Shown here: positions 9,827-18,061 of the stretch, piece after piece
Numbering within the stretch: the first letter of the stretch is position 1
How the letters are laid out: every line of letters begins with the position of its first letter
From: Macrosoma leucophasiata
Lineage: Eukaryota > Arthropoda > Insecta > Lepidoptera > Hedylidae
Assembly: GCA_036365455.1 (NCBI GenBank)
Contig: JAWQUS010000017.1
Coordinates: forward strand, 1,178,001-1,242,000
Length of the DNA: 64,000 nt
Direction: 5' to 3'
Made by a program: the position numbers and the translations under genes
Notes under the pieces: model-generated
Told to the model about the DNA's origin: nothing
Seen by the model: only the letters and a program-made list of their open reading frames with translations
Database searches by the model: none

Positions 9827-10225
9827 GTAACAAAGGTCCCCATATATCTATATGCCCCATATAGCTACATAAAACCTGTTAGAAGCTAAAGAATACTTGC
9901 AAGTATACAATGTGTGTACACACAGAAGCCATGTTACTTAATTACTAAACCAAAAACAAAGAAGGAGCCATGTTATATGGAAATATCCAGGAAATAAAAC
10001 ATAACTTACTCTTGAAGAAACTTCCACTCAATGTAAAATTGTTGTGGAACGAAAACGACTGAAGAGTCGTAACTCCTAACGCACGTACAACCACGAGTAT
10101 GGAAACTTCTTGAAAAACTTTATTTTATTTTTCTCTTAGAAAGTTAAACGTTATTACAAAAATCTACACATTTTTAATGTCTGAACACGTTGATACATTT
10201 GAAGCTTATAATATTTTTGTTGGTA
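9827..10225. other. Unassigned stretch
   Basis: No ORF with a domain and no repeat family was recognised. It forms the 5' flank of the retroposon that follows. Confidence 0.4.
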
Positions 10226-10241
10226 ATGTTACAAGTCACCC

Positions 10242-10587
10242 TTTTTTTTTTCCAGGGGAAAATGCGTTACGCATATCCACCCTTGGGGAGAAGGGTGGGT
10301 TATGTGGGACTCGGGAAAGGACACTTGCCTACCCACTAAAACCCCTGGGTGTTCCGACTCGTTCGCCATAAGTGGCGGAGTCACGGAAACGTTATCGCAC
10401 ATCCACGACCCCACCGGCGGCTGCTCGTTGACGAGCCCTCCTCCGAGCCATTCGGCTCTAACCACTACTAGAGGCGTGCGGGACACCTGCACGCCAGCCA
10501 GCCCGGGACCTCTCCATTCGGGCCCGTCGCTCGGATGGAGACTTCCCCCAGTCAGTCGCCCGAAAGTTCCTGCCCCGACCACTCACT
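10242..10587 (-). mobile_element. GC-rich retroposon (probable LINE 3' end) with 16-bp TSD
   Basis: On the minus strand it ends in poly(A), seen as the T run at 10242-10251 after TTTTCCCCTGG. It is flanked by ATGTTACAAGTCACCC (10226-10241) and ATGTTACAAGTAACCC (10588-10603), a 16-bp TSD with one mismatch. The insert is much more GC-rich than its surroundings. A longer relative lies at 12391-13020, so this looks like a 5'-truncated 3' UTR of a LINE. The parent element is not identified. Confidence 0.75.
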
Positions 10588-10681
10588 ATGTTACAAGTAA
10601 CCCACCCTGACTTCGCACAACCGAATGTAGGTACGAATATGAAATCAAACTTATCGACTCAGTCAGTCCAGCGGTGTGAGA

Positions 10682-11358
10682 CATAGAGCAACTCGGGCCA
10701 CCGGCCGCCGCGGCGGACCGGAGGGGAGTAGCCATAGCGCTTATTACCGATGCAAAAGAGTCATTTTTTCGGCGGGAACTACGTGTGATACACACACACT
10801 ACAAAAATCGTCAATTACTACGAAACTTGCACCATGAAGCGCGCATGGCCCAGCGGCTGGTGTAGATCGTAAGCGATCTGCTCGGTTAAGCACTACGGGC
10901 GCGGTCGGGTAGTGTGATGGGTGACCGCTAGTGGCAAATTAAATGCGCGTTTCCGTGCTTCGGAGGGCACGTTAAGCCGTCGGTCCCGGTTGCTATCGAT
11001 AGATAGCAGTCGTTAAACCTTGTCGGAGGCCTTATGGGCGGTTTGAAAACATCCGACAGCGGGTTGGCCACTAACCCACCCACCTCCACCAATCCGCATT
11101 GGAGCAGCGTGGTGGAGTAAGCTCCAGGCCTCCCCCCAAAAAGGGGAGAGACTCGTGCCCAGCAGTGGGACGTATAATGGGTTGCCATTATTATTGCACC
11201 ATGACTTTAACAAAATACACAAGCAATTTCACGCACACAATAAAAAATCTGGGCGACAGGCGTAGGACCATTTGGGCTTGGACTTTGACAGAAGGGAAGG
11301 CCTGCATATGGTTACTCCCCTCCGGTCCGCCGCGGCCGGTGGCCCGTGCTGCTCTATG
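10682..11358. mobile_element. hAT-type MITE, split by a SINE-5S, TSD GTGTGAGA
   Basis: The ends are CATAGAGCAACTCGGGCC and, inverted, CATAGAGCAGCACGGGCC. The inverted repeats run about 55 bp through CGGACCGGAGGGGAGTA. GTGTGAGA occurs directly outside both ends (10674-10681, 11359-11366), an exact 8-bp TSD. The left flank, CAGTCAGTCCAGCGGTGTGAG, looks like a SINE-B head, so the MITE probably landed in a SINE-B. Without the inner SINE it is about 310 bp. Confidence 0.85.
10836..11193 (+). mobile_element. SINE-5S, full length, inserted in the hAT MITE
   Basis: The head region GATCTGCTCGGTTAAGCA...CGGGCGCGGTCGGGTAGTG then GATGGGTGACCGC aligns in order with the 3' two-thirds of insect 5S rRNA, covering the internal promoter region. 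The tail, CCCAGCAGTGGGACGTATAA then GGGTTGCCATTATTATT, resembles the 3' end of RTE-type LINEs. The TSD is TTGCACCAT (10827-10835 and 11194-11202). The element length is 358 bp. It carries no protein; its open frames are chance readings. Confidence 0.85.
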
Positions 11359-11379
11359 GTGTGAGACGACTCGGCTGGG

Positions 11380-11522
11380 CGCCGTTGTTGACACACAGCC
11401 CATACACAAACACCCAGACCCGAAATAAATATCTATAGGCCATATCAATATTTTTCGGCCTCTGATCGAACCCGTGAGCCTAGGTTCAAACGTTCGTCAC
11501 ACTGGACCAACTGGGTTGTTGG
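11380..11522 (-). mobile_element. SINE-B, degenerate
   Basis: ACACAAACACCCAGACCCGA, AATAAATATCTATAGGCCAT and a weakened head (ATCGAACCCGTGAGCC, CCAACTGGGTTGTTGG) follow the reverse order of SINE-B. It lies against the right side of the hAT MITE. Confidence 0.65.
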
Positions 11523-11884
11523 CCTTTACACTCTCGAGTATACATTGGAGCTCGGGAAAATTATTCTTTTAAATGCACTATAAGGCTTAAAATTAATATT
11601 TATGAGTGTAAATAAGTCAGCTGTCTCAAGCGCGCGGTTAGAAAATAAAGCAGTCGCAAGGTTTAATTTATCTTAAACCCATTCCAATCTAGACCCGGAA
11701 TATTCTTAATTAAAATGAAGAGATTAATTAATTTCAGAATATACAATTACAATTTACGTAACCCAAATTGTGATAGCTCAATTTTTGTTTAACTTTATTT
11801 AATTGTCTCTTGGGATCTGTTGATATTGTAAGTGATGAAATTTGGGACACTGTAGTGTCCCTGATAAGACGAGCCAAACGAAGG
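11523..11884. other. Unassigned A/T-rich stretch
   Basis: No ORF of note and no recognised repeat. Confidence 0.4.
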
Positions 11885-12090
11885 CAACGCATCTACATTT
11901 TGACCTCTGTTTTTGTGTAGATGTCTATAGGCTGCTGTCACCGCGACCTTCGTCACCAGTAAAGTACCTAATCTCTTGCCACTAAATAGTAGTATTGAGC
12001 GCTATAGTGTTCCGGTCGAGTGGTAATGTAAACTTCAGAAGTGGCAACGCATCAATATTGAAATCTCTGGTTTTTATTTAGAAGTTTATA
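11885..12090 (+). mobile_element. SINE-C, rearranged and diverged
   Basis: A 3' segment (GGCAACGCATCTACATTTTG, GTCTATAGGCTGC) is followed by a partial head and body (CACCAGTAAAGTACCTAATC, TTGCCACTAAATAGTAGT) and a second 3' segment. The order suggests two overlapping old copies. Confidence 0.55.
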
Positions 12091-12162
12091 AATCACAAAA
12101 ACAATTTACCATTACATGAACTTAATGCTTATCTGACACATCATGACATAAAAATAATAAGG

Positions 12163-12290
12163 CTTGGGTTGCAAAAAGATATTTGCTAAAGTTAAAGTTA
12201 TTATATCATTTCACATCCTTCTCTAACTTTAGCAGACTTCCATAAGTTATAGAAGGATGTGAAATGTTACAATAAATTTAACAAATACTT
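12163..12290. mobile_element. MITE related to the one at 1606, with inner hairpin
   Basis: CTTGGGTTGCAAAAAGATATTTG on the left is followed by a 16-bp inverted repeat, CATTTCACATCCTTCT / AGAAGGATGTGAAATG. The right arm is AATTTAACAAATACTTTACG. The same CATTTCACATCCTTCTCT phrase occurs at about 1627 in the split copy. Confidence 0.5.
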
Positions 12291-12390
12291 TACGTTACTT
12301 TACGTTAATTGAAGCCTGTAATCCCCGAAGGGGTTTCATTATAGTTTTATTAAATGGGTTTTAGTATATAATTACCCGTAGAGGTAGACG

Positions 12391-13020
12391 TCTTTTTTTT
12401 ACCAGGGGAAAACGCCTTACGCATACCCACACGTGGGGAGAGAGATGGGTTATGTGGGACTCCGGGAAAGGACATCCGTCTACCCACTAAAAACCCTTGG
12501 CTGTTCCGACTCGTCCGCTATAAGCGACGGGGTCCCGGGAACGCTATCGCACACATCCGCGACCCCACCGGCGGCTGCTCGATGCTGATCCCTCCTCCGA
12601 TGCTCGAACCACTACTTGGGGAGTGGGATATACGTGCACGCCAGCCAGCCCGGGACCTCTCCATTGCCCGGGAACTTCCCCTAGTCCGTCGCCCGAAGGT
12701 CCCTGCCCCGACTACTCACAACACCAGGCGTCCCAAGACGCCCGGGTGGGGTGTCCAGGGGCACACAGTTCGGCCCTGGGGGAGCGTCGACGAAACTCTG
12801 GTTCCCTCGTCCGCCCCCCCACGGCCGACGGCGGGACCACCGTTAGGCTGGGGATAGGGTTTCTGTTGGCAGGGCCAACAAAATACCCGTACATCTCCTC
12901 CACAGCAGCGAGTGGCGGGCAGAGCCACGCCAAACGCCGCCCCCTCTCTGGGTGCCTCTTGGCTTCGCTGATGTGGGGACAACCACTGGGTACTGCGCCT
13001 CCCCCGCCACGATAAGGCGG
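12391..13020 (-). mobile_element. GC-rich retroposon (probable LINE 3' end), longer copy
   Basis: Bases 12391-12720 match the retroposon at 10242 nearly throughout (GGGTTATGTGGGACTC, CCCCACCGGCGGCTGCTCG, CGCCAGCCAGCCCGGGACC). This copy extends about 300 bp further 5'. Poly(A) is on the minus-strand 3' side. Several long frames are open on both strands (12582-13026), but this follows from GC-richness. I see no RT or endonuclease motif. No TSD was found. Confidence 0.65.
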
Positions 13021-13044
13021 ATTCAAACCCTCGATTGAATGATT

Positions 13045-13257
13045 CGCTAAATGGTAGTGTTCAGCACTATCGTGTTCCGATCAGGTGGTAATGTACGGCT
13101 CTGTAATTTCCGGCACAGAGGCATAACACCTAATGTCTCAGAAGTGGTAGCGCATCTGCATTTTGACCTCCGGTCATTGTGTGAGTGTCTATAGGCTGCA
13201 GTCATCACTTAAAATCAATGTGAGCTGCACTGCTACCTCTTTTAATACATAAAAAAA
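13045..13257 (+). mobile_element. SINE-C 3' two-thirds
   Basis: It starts at CGCTAAATGGTAGTGTTCAG and runs to the tail ATACATAAAAAAAA. The head is missing. A SINE-A head abuts the A tail. Confidence 0.85.
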
Positions 13258-13323
13258 ACCCCTTGGGAATCGAACCCAGGACCCCAGCATAGTAGTGGCC
13301 TGCTACCACTAGGCTACTGAGGC
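13258..13323 (-). mobile_element. SINE-A head only
   Basis: The minus strand reads the tRNA-like head: CCTCAGTAGCCTAGTGGTAG with B box GGGTTCGATTCCC. The body is absent. It could pass for a tRNA gene, but it matches the SINE-A heads elsewhere. Confidence 0.7.
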
Positions 13324-13458
13324 TGTTAAAATAATATCTGTCTCTATTTTTAAACTTCTGTCTGTATAAGGCGAAAATACAGATAAAGTTATTTATAACA
13401 CGACGATGGAAACGGAACGGAGTATTTACACAATCTCCAATCCGTTTCCATAACTTTA

Positions 13459-13716
13459 GCATGCAATTCATATTGATGTTAAGTGATGACTACAGCCTAT
13501 GGACACCCACACAAAGACCACGATTGAAATGTAGATGCGTTACCACTCCTGAGGGCTAAGGTGTTATGACTCTGCGCCGGAAATTACAGGGCCGTACATT
13601 ACCACCTGATTGTAACACGATAGTGCTGAGCACTACCATTTAGCGGCAAGTATATTAGGTAATGCGGTGGTTCCTACGCCCGCGAGCTCCGTCACTGGAG
13701 CTCTACCACCAGTAGA
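13459..13716 (-). mobile_element. SINE-C, nearly full, poly(A) lost
   Basis: It runs from AGCATGCAATTCATATTGAT to the head ACTGGTGGTAGAGCTCC. It shares ACCACGATTGAAATG with the neighbouring copy at 13891, so the two may come from one recent subfamily or a local duplication. Confidence 0.8.
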
Positions 13717-13890
13717 AACTTACATCATAATATACGAGAGTAGTCTATATGTACGCTTACGGATGTACGCTACCGGTGGGGGCATGAAAGAAATTCGACA
13801 TGTATGAGTACACTACGAATAGATTCTCGGCAGTAGCGGCGTGAGAAAAAATACATGGATGGATTCCGATATTCCTTCGAGAATAATATC

Positions 13891-14178
13891 TTTTTTTTTT
13901 TATGTAATGGATGTGGTAAACAAGCATGCAGTTCACATCGATGTTAAGTGATGACTGCAGCCTATGGACACCCACACAAAGACCACGATTGAAATGCAGA
14001 TGCGTTACCACTCGTGAGGCCTAAGGTTTTATGCCTCTGTGCCGGAAATTACAGGGCCGTACATTACCACCTGACCGGAACACGATAGTGTTGAACACTA
14101 CCATTTAGCGGCGAGTATATTAGGTAATGCGGTGGTGCCTACGCCCGCGAGCTCCGTCACTGGAGCTCTACCACCAGT
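13891..14178 (-). mobile_element. SINE-C, full length
   Basis: T run 13891-13901, complete body, head hairpin GAGCTCCGTCACTGGAGCTC. Same diagnostic variant (ACCACGATTGAAATGCAGA) as the copy at 13459. Confidence 0.85.
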
Positions 14179-14324
14179 AAAAAAATCAGTAAAATCTGTT
14201 GCGTACATTATGTATATTAACGCTCCGATTGCGGCAGCGTTCTTTGGTGTTAGAAAATCGGAAGATCACAAATACGTAATGAATGAAACATAACTTTAAA
14301 CCGCCTTTAAAACTTTAAAAAGAG

Positions 14325-14415
14325 GTAGGCAAATAAATGCATTCAATCATACATGCAAACACCCATAATTTGCCAGTTTCTTCATGAACCATGTAAAAGC
14401 TGGCCATGTTACAAG
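14325..14415 (-). mobile_element. SINE-A fragment
   Basis: AAATGCATTCAATCATACATGCAAACACCC and TTTGCCAG correspond to the SINE-A region just inside the tail hairpin. The flanks are decayed. Confidence 0.45.
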
Positions 14416-14901
14416 TGGTTATCCTACATTCAAATAATAAAATAAATTTTAAAACAAACCTATGTTGCGGTCAATTTTAGCTGCGGTGGCCCCGGGCAGA
14501 ATGAAGTGGCATTTGGCTTTATCTTTTTAGTTTAAACTACGTGATAATTAAAAGTTTTATTTCAATAAAAATAGCTTGCGAGAATCCACAAAAAAATTGT
14601 GTGTAGAAAATGTTCAGAAACATTCTTATGTCCAAGTTGAGTGAGAAAGGTCGTTAACGTATACTGCCTCCCCTCCTATAACTTGCGGATGTCGCACGAA
14701 AGGCAATAGGTATATGGAAGCGAAACATGATCCGGACATGTGTATTTATGAATAAATATTAATAATGTTCGCCTTGGCTTATGAGCTGCTATTATCGACA
14801 TCTCTTTATTCCTTACACCCGAAAACATATTAGTGTTGGAGAGACTTGTTATTGCGATTAGTACGTTATATTGGTTTTCTGACAGTGTGACTTGAGGTAC
14901 A
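14416..14901. other. Unassigned stretch
   Basis: No recognised gene or repeat family. Confidence 0.4.
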
Positions 14902-15044
14902 TCTATAATATAAAAATAAGTCGGGTTTTCCTTCCTGACCCACCGTTTTGCATTCGTTGGAATGGTCTCGGGCTCCGTGAAGTTTATAGCAAAGATAATT
15001 CAGAAAAAAAATTCAACGCGGGCGAAGCCGCGAGCAACAACTAG
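14902..15044 (+). mobile_element. Small Helitron-type element
   Basis: It begins TCTATAATATAAAAATAAG after A. It ends with hairpin GCGGGCGAAGCCGC and AACTAG (15041-15044) before T. At 143 bp it is non-coding. Confidence 0.6.
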
Positions 15045-15059
15045 TATTTGAATAGAATT

Positions 15060-15190
15060 TTCTATGTGGCAAAATGTGGTTTTGGTATATGTACCGTGTA
15101 AACATACCTAAGCATTTAGTAAAAAGCGGTTATTATTATATTACAAACAGACACACAATTTTATTTATTTGTATAGACGATTGCTTACTA
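15060..15190. repeat. Dispersed repeat shared with 24222-24322
   Basis: Both places carry GGTATATGTACCGTGT, CATTTAGTAAAAAGCGGTTA and AATTTTATTTATTTGTATAG in order. Both lie just beyond Helitron-type 3' ends. The class is unknown. Confidence 0.6.
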
Positions 15191-15504
15191 AAAACATTTT
15201 CGAAACTCGTTTTATTATTCTATTTGTGTTTGTCATTCAAGAAAACGGCAGCTTGAAGGGAAATTTGGAATTCATAATTCGCAGCCAGTTTGGCAGACGT
15301 TCAAAAGGTCTTCATTAAAGCTGTCACCGGAATTTCTTGTGAGACGACAACGCAATTACAAAAATATGTATGCAAATTATGTTTTTTAAATAAGCTTTGA
15401 TATTTTGTATGCTTTCTGATGAATATTTTAGGGTTGCATAAATTTTTGTGTCAAATGGCCGTATATTCAAATGTCACTTAATTTTAAGCAACCCTCATAT
15501 TATT

Positions 15505-15713
15505 ATATAAAAAAAATACGCTTACACTCACAGCCCCACGGTAGGTATAAACCTGTGTCGTGGGTGCCGATGTACACATACAACACATACACAAACACCC
15601 AGACCCGAAACAAATATCTGTAGGCCATACAAATATTTGTTCCGGTGCGGGGATCGAACCCGCGACCCTTCGAATCAAACGGTCATCTCACACCGCTGGA
15701 CCAACCGGGTCGT
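15505..15713 (-). mobile_element. SINE-B, full length
   Basis: Head GACGACCCGGTTGGTCCAGC with B box GGTTCGATCCC, an intact body, and tail ACGCTTACACTCACAGCC to an A-rich tract. Confidence 0.9.
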
Positions 15714-15924
15714 CAACGTCAACGTCATATCAGCCATCTCTGTTGTTTTCACGTGTTATATAGAGACCGCAGACTTTTAAGTCCCTTTTAGTTGAATATG
15801 AAGATTGAAGACTTCTTTCAAAACGAAAGCAAGGACTGATGAAATCACGGGTTAATTAGTTATTGTTATATTTATTTTTTGCAATGACACATCCTAGTGA
15901 ATTTAGAAATTAAGAAAAAATGGC

Positions 15925-15990
15925 ACTCAGGTAGCTTAGTAGTGAACTGTCTGGACTGGTTACCCTGGGGTCGCAGGTACAATTAGTTAT
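15925..15990 (+). mobile_element. tRNA-like SINE head
   Basis: CTCAGGTAGCTTAGTAGTGA (A-box-like), then GGACTGGTTACCCTGGGGTC and GCAGGTACAATT (weak B box). The same pattern is seen at 29670-29735. The stems do not close properly, so it is a SINE relic rather than a tRNA gene. Confidence 0.4.
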
Positions 15991-16009
15991 GTTTTTAATT
16001 CTATATTTA

Positions 16010-16255
16010 TATACTAAATAAATACTCTTACACTCATAGCCCCTGATATCCTATATTTTTAGGGTTATATTTTTTTGTTTATAACTAAACCTGTGTTGTG
16101 GGTGCCGTTGCAAACACACAACACATACACAAACACCCAGCCCCGAAACAAATATCTGTGGGCTGCACAAATATTTGTCCCAATACGGCAATCGAAAACG
16201 CGACCCTTCGAATCAAACAGTCGTAACTCACCTCTGGACTAACCAGTCTGTCAAA
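16010..16255 (-). mobile_element. SINE-B, diverged, with internal insertion
   Basis: The family order is kept (GTGTTGTGGGTGCCGTTG, ACACAAACACCCAGCCCCGA, CGACCCTTCGAATCAAAC). About 40 A/T-rich bases interrupt the tail and the B box is mutated (CAATCGAAAAC). Confidence 0.75.
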
Positions 16256-16289
16256 ATTACACTCCCAACCCTAAAGCATAATAAGGTCG

Positions 16290-16805
16290 TCCATTTACTG
16301 ATGGTAGAGTTCCAGTGTTGGAGCTCAAGGACGTAGGCACCACCGCATTACCTAAACTATCTGCCGACAAATGGTAGTGTAAAGCACTATCGTGCACCGG
16401 TTCGATATGGTATCTTATGTATGGCCCCGTAATAATTATCAAAGAGATATATTTTTTTATGTAATAAAAGTGGCAAACAAGCACGCAGTTCACATTCATG
16501 TTAAGTGAAGACTGCAGCCTATAGACACCCACACAATGACCAGAGGTCAAAATGCAGATGCGCTGCCACTCGTGAGGCATTAGGTGTTATGCCTCTGTGC
16601 CGGAAATTACAGGGCCGTACATTACCACCTGACCGGAACACGATAGTGCTGAACACTACCATTTAGCGGCAAGTATATTAGATATAACAACTAAAGTCTC
16701 AGAGGTGGCAACGCATCTGCATTTTGACCTCTGGTTTTTATTTGGATGTCTATAGGCTGCAGTCATTACAACATCAATGTGAACTGTCTGCCACCTTCGT
16801 TACAT
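16290..16805 (+). mobile_element. SINE-C split by another SINE-C
   Basis: The 5' half (TGATGGTAGAGTTCCAGTG to CCCCGTAATAATTATC) lies at 16290-16448. The 3' half (ATAACAACTAAAGTCTCAGA to CACCTTCGTTACATAA) lies at 16681-16805. The two halves join without loss once the inner minus-strand copy is removed. Confidence 0.8.
16449..16680 (-). mobile_element. SINE-C inserted in an older SINE-C
   Basis: The poly(A), a T run at about 16451, is followed by the family sequence to CGGCAAGTATATTAGA, where it stops. It is a 5'-truncated copy in the opposite orientation to its host. Confidence 0.85.
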
Positions 16806-17153
16806 AATAATGGCAACCCTTGATACGTCCCACTGCTAGGCACGAATCTCTACCCTTCTTGGGAGGAGACCTGGAACTCCACCACGCTGCTCCAATGCAG
16901 GTTGGTGGAGATTAGAGTTAATGGCCAACCCGCTGTCGGATGTTTTCAAACCGCTCATAAGGCCTCCGACAAGGTTAAACGACTGTTGTCTATCGACACC
17001 TGCCGGCACCGACGGCTTAACGTGCCCTCCGAAGCACGGAAACGCGCTCTTTAATTTGCCACTAGAGGTCACCCATCACACACCCGACCACGCCCGTATC
17101 GCTTAACCAAGTAGATCGCTTCCGATTTAAAACAACCGCAGGACCGTGAGCGC
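16806..17153 (-). mobile_element. SINE-5S, full length, diverged
   Basis: The tail, GGTTGCCATTATT in minus sense, is at the left and the head, GAAGCGCTCACGG, at the right. The GATGGGTGACCTC motif is preserved with one change. It sits in the A tail of the preceding SINE-C; TTACATAA (left) against TTTCATAA (right) may be the TSD. Confidence 0.8.
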
Positions 17154-17183
17154 TTCATTTCATAAAAAAAAACAAGAACGAAA

Positions 17184-17373
17184 TCCCTACTAAAATTATT
17201 AATGCGAAAGTAGCTCTGTTTGTCTGTCTGTCTGTTACTTTTTCACGTCCAAACGACTGAACTTATTTAATGAAATTTGGTACAGAGATAGAGCTGACTT
17301 TGAGAAAGAACAAAGGTTACTTAGTTATTTATAAAACGACATCCACGCGGGCGAAGCCGCAAGCAACAGCTTG
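17184..17373 (+). mobile_element. Non-autonomous Helitron, 190 bp
   Basis: It has the same ends as the 2.3 kb element at 6552: TCCCTACTAAAATTATTAAT at the 5' end, then TGAAATTTGGTACAGAGATA. It finishes CATCCACGCGGGCGAAGCCGC and CTTG before T. This is an internally deleted derivative. Confidence 0.8.
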
Positions 17374-18061
17374 TTCATAATATTTGTATCCATCAAGAGT
17401 ATTAAAGTAAATACAGACATTATACGTACAGCAATTAGACTAGACACGAACTCTCTTGAGACTTATACTTGAGATGATTGATAGCAAAATCAGGTCGATC
17501 TCGCAAATTGAATACCTAGAAATAAGACGTTTATGTTTCACGTTGTCTACGTATGTATGTACACACAAAAGTAAATATTTATGTACAAGTTATATTTAAA
17601 CCTTTTGCCACACCGCGGACACTTTGCAAAAATTCCATATAAACGCTTAATTTCCTCTCTATTACACAGACATCAATCAGTGGCGTGTATTTACACGTGC
17701 ACCTGTGTGTGTAGCACGTAATAAATAAGTACTATTAGGTACCAACCTTGAAGCGCGCATGGCCCCGCGGCTGGTGTAGATCGTAAGCGATTTGCTCGGT
17801 TAAGCACTACGGGCGCGGTCGGGTAGTGTGATGGGTGACCGCTAGTGGCAAATTTAATGCGCGTTTCTGTGCTTCGGAGGGCACGTTAAGCCGTCGGTCC
17901 CGGTTGCTATCGATGGATAGCAATCGTTAAACCTTGTCGGACAGTGGGTTGGCCACTAACCCACCTCCACCAATCTGCATTGGAGCAGCGTGGTGGAGTA
18001 AGCTCCAGGCCTCCCCCCAAAAAGGGGAGAGACTCGTGCCCAGCAGTGAGACGTGTAATGG

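Noticed and set aside
10229..10610. 117- and 102-codon ORFs
   Set aside because: They fall within the TSD-bounded retroposon at 10242-10587 and cross its ends.
12582..13026. Overlapping 88-130 codon ORFs on both strands
   Set aside because: They lie in a GC-rich poly(A) retroposon, where few stop codons are expected. No domain, and both strands are open equally.
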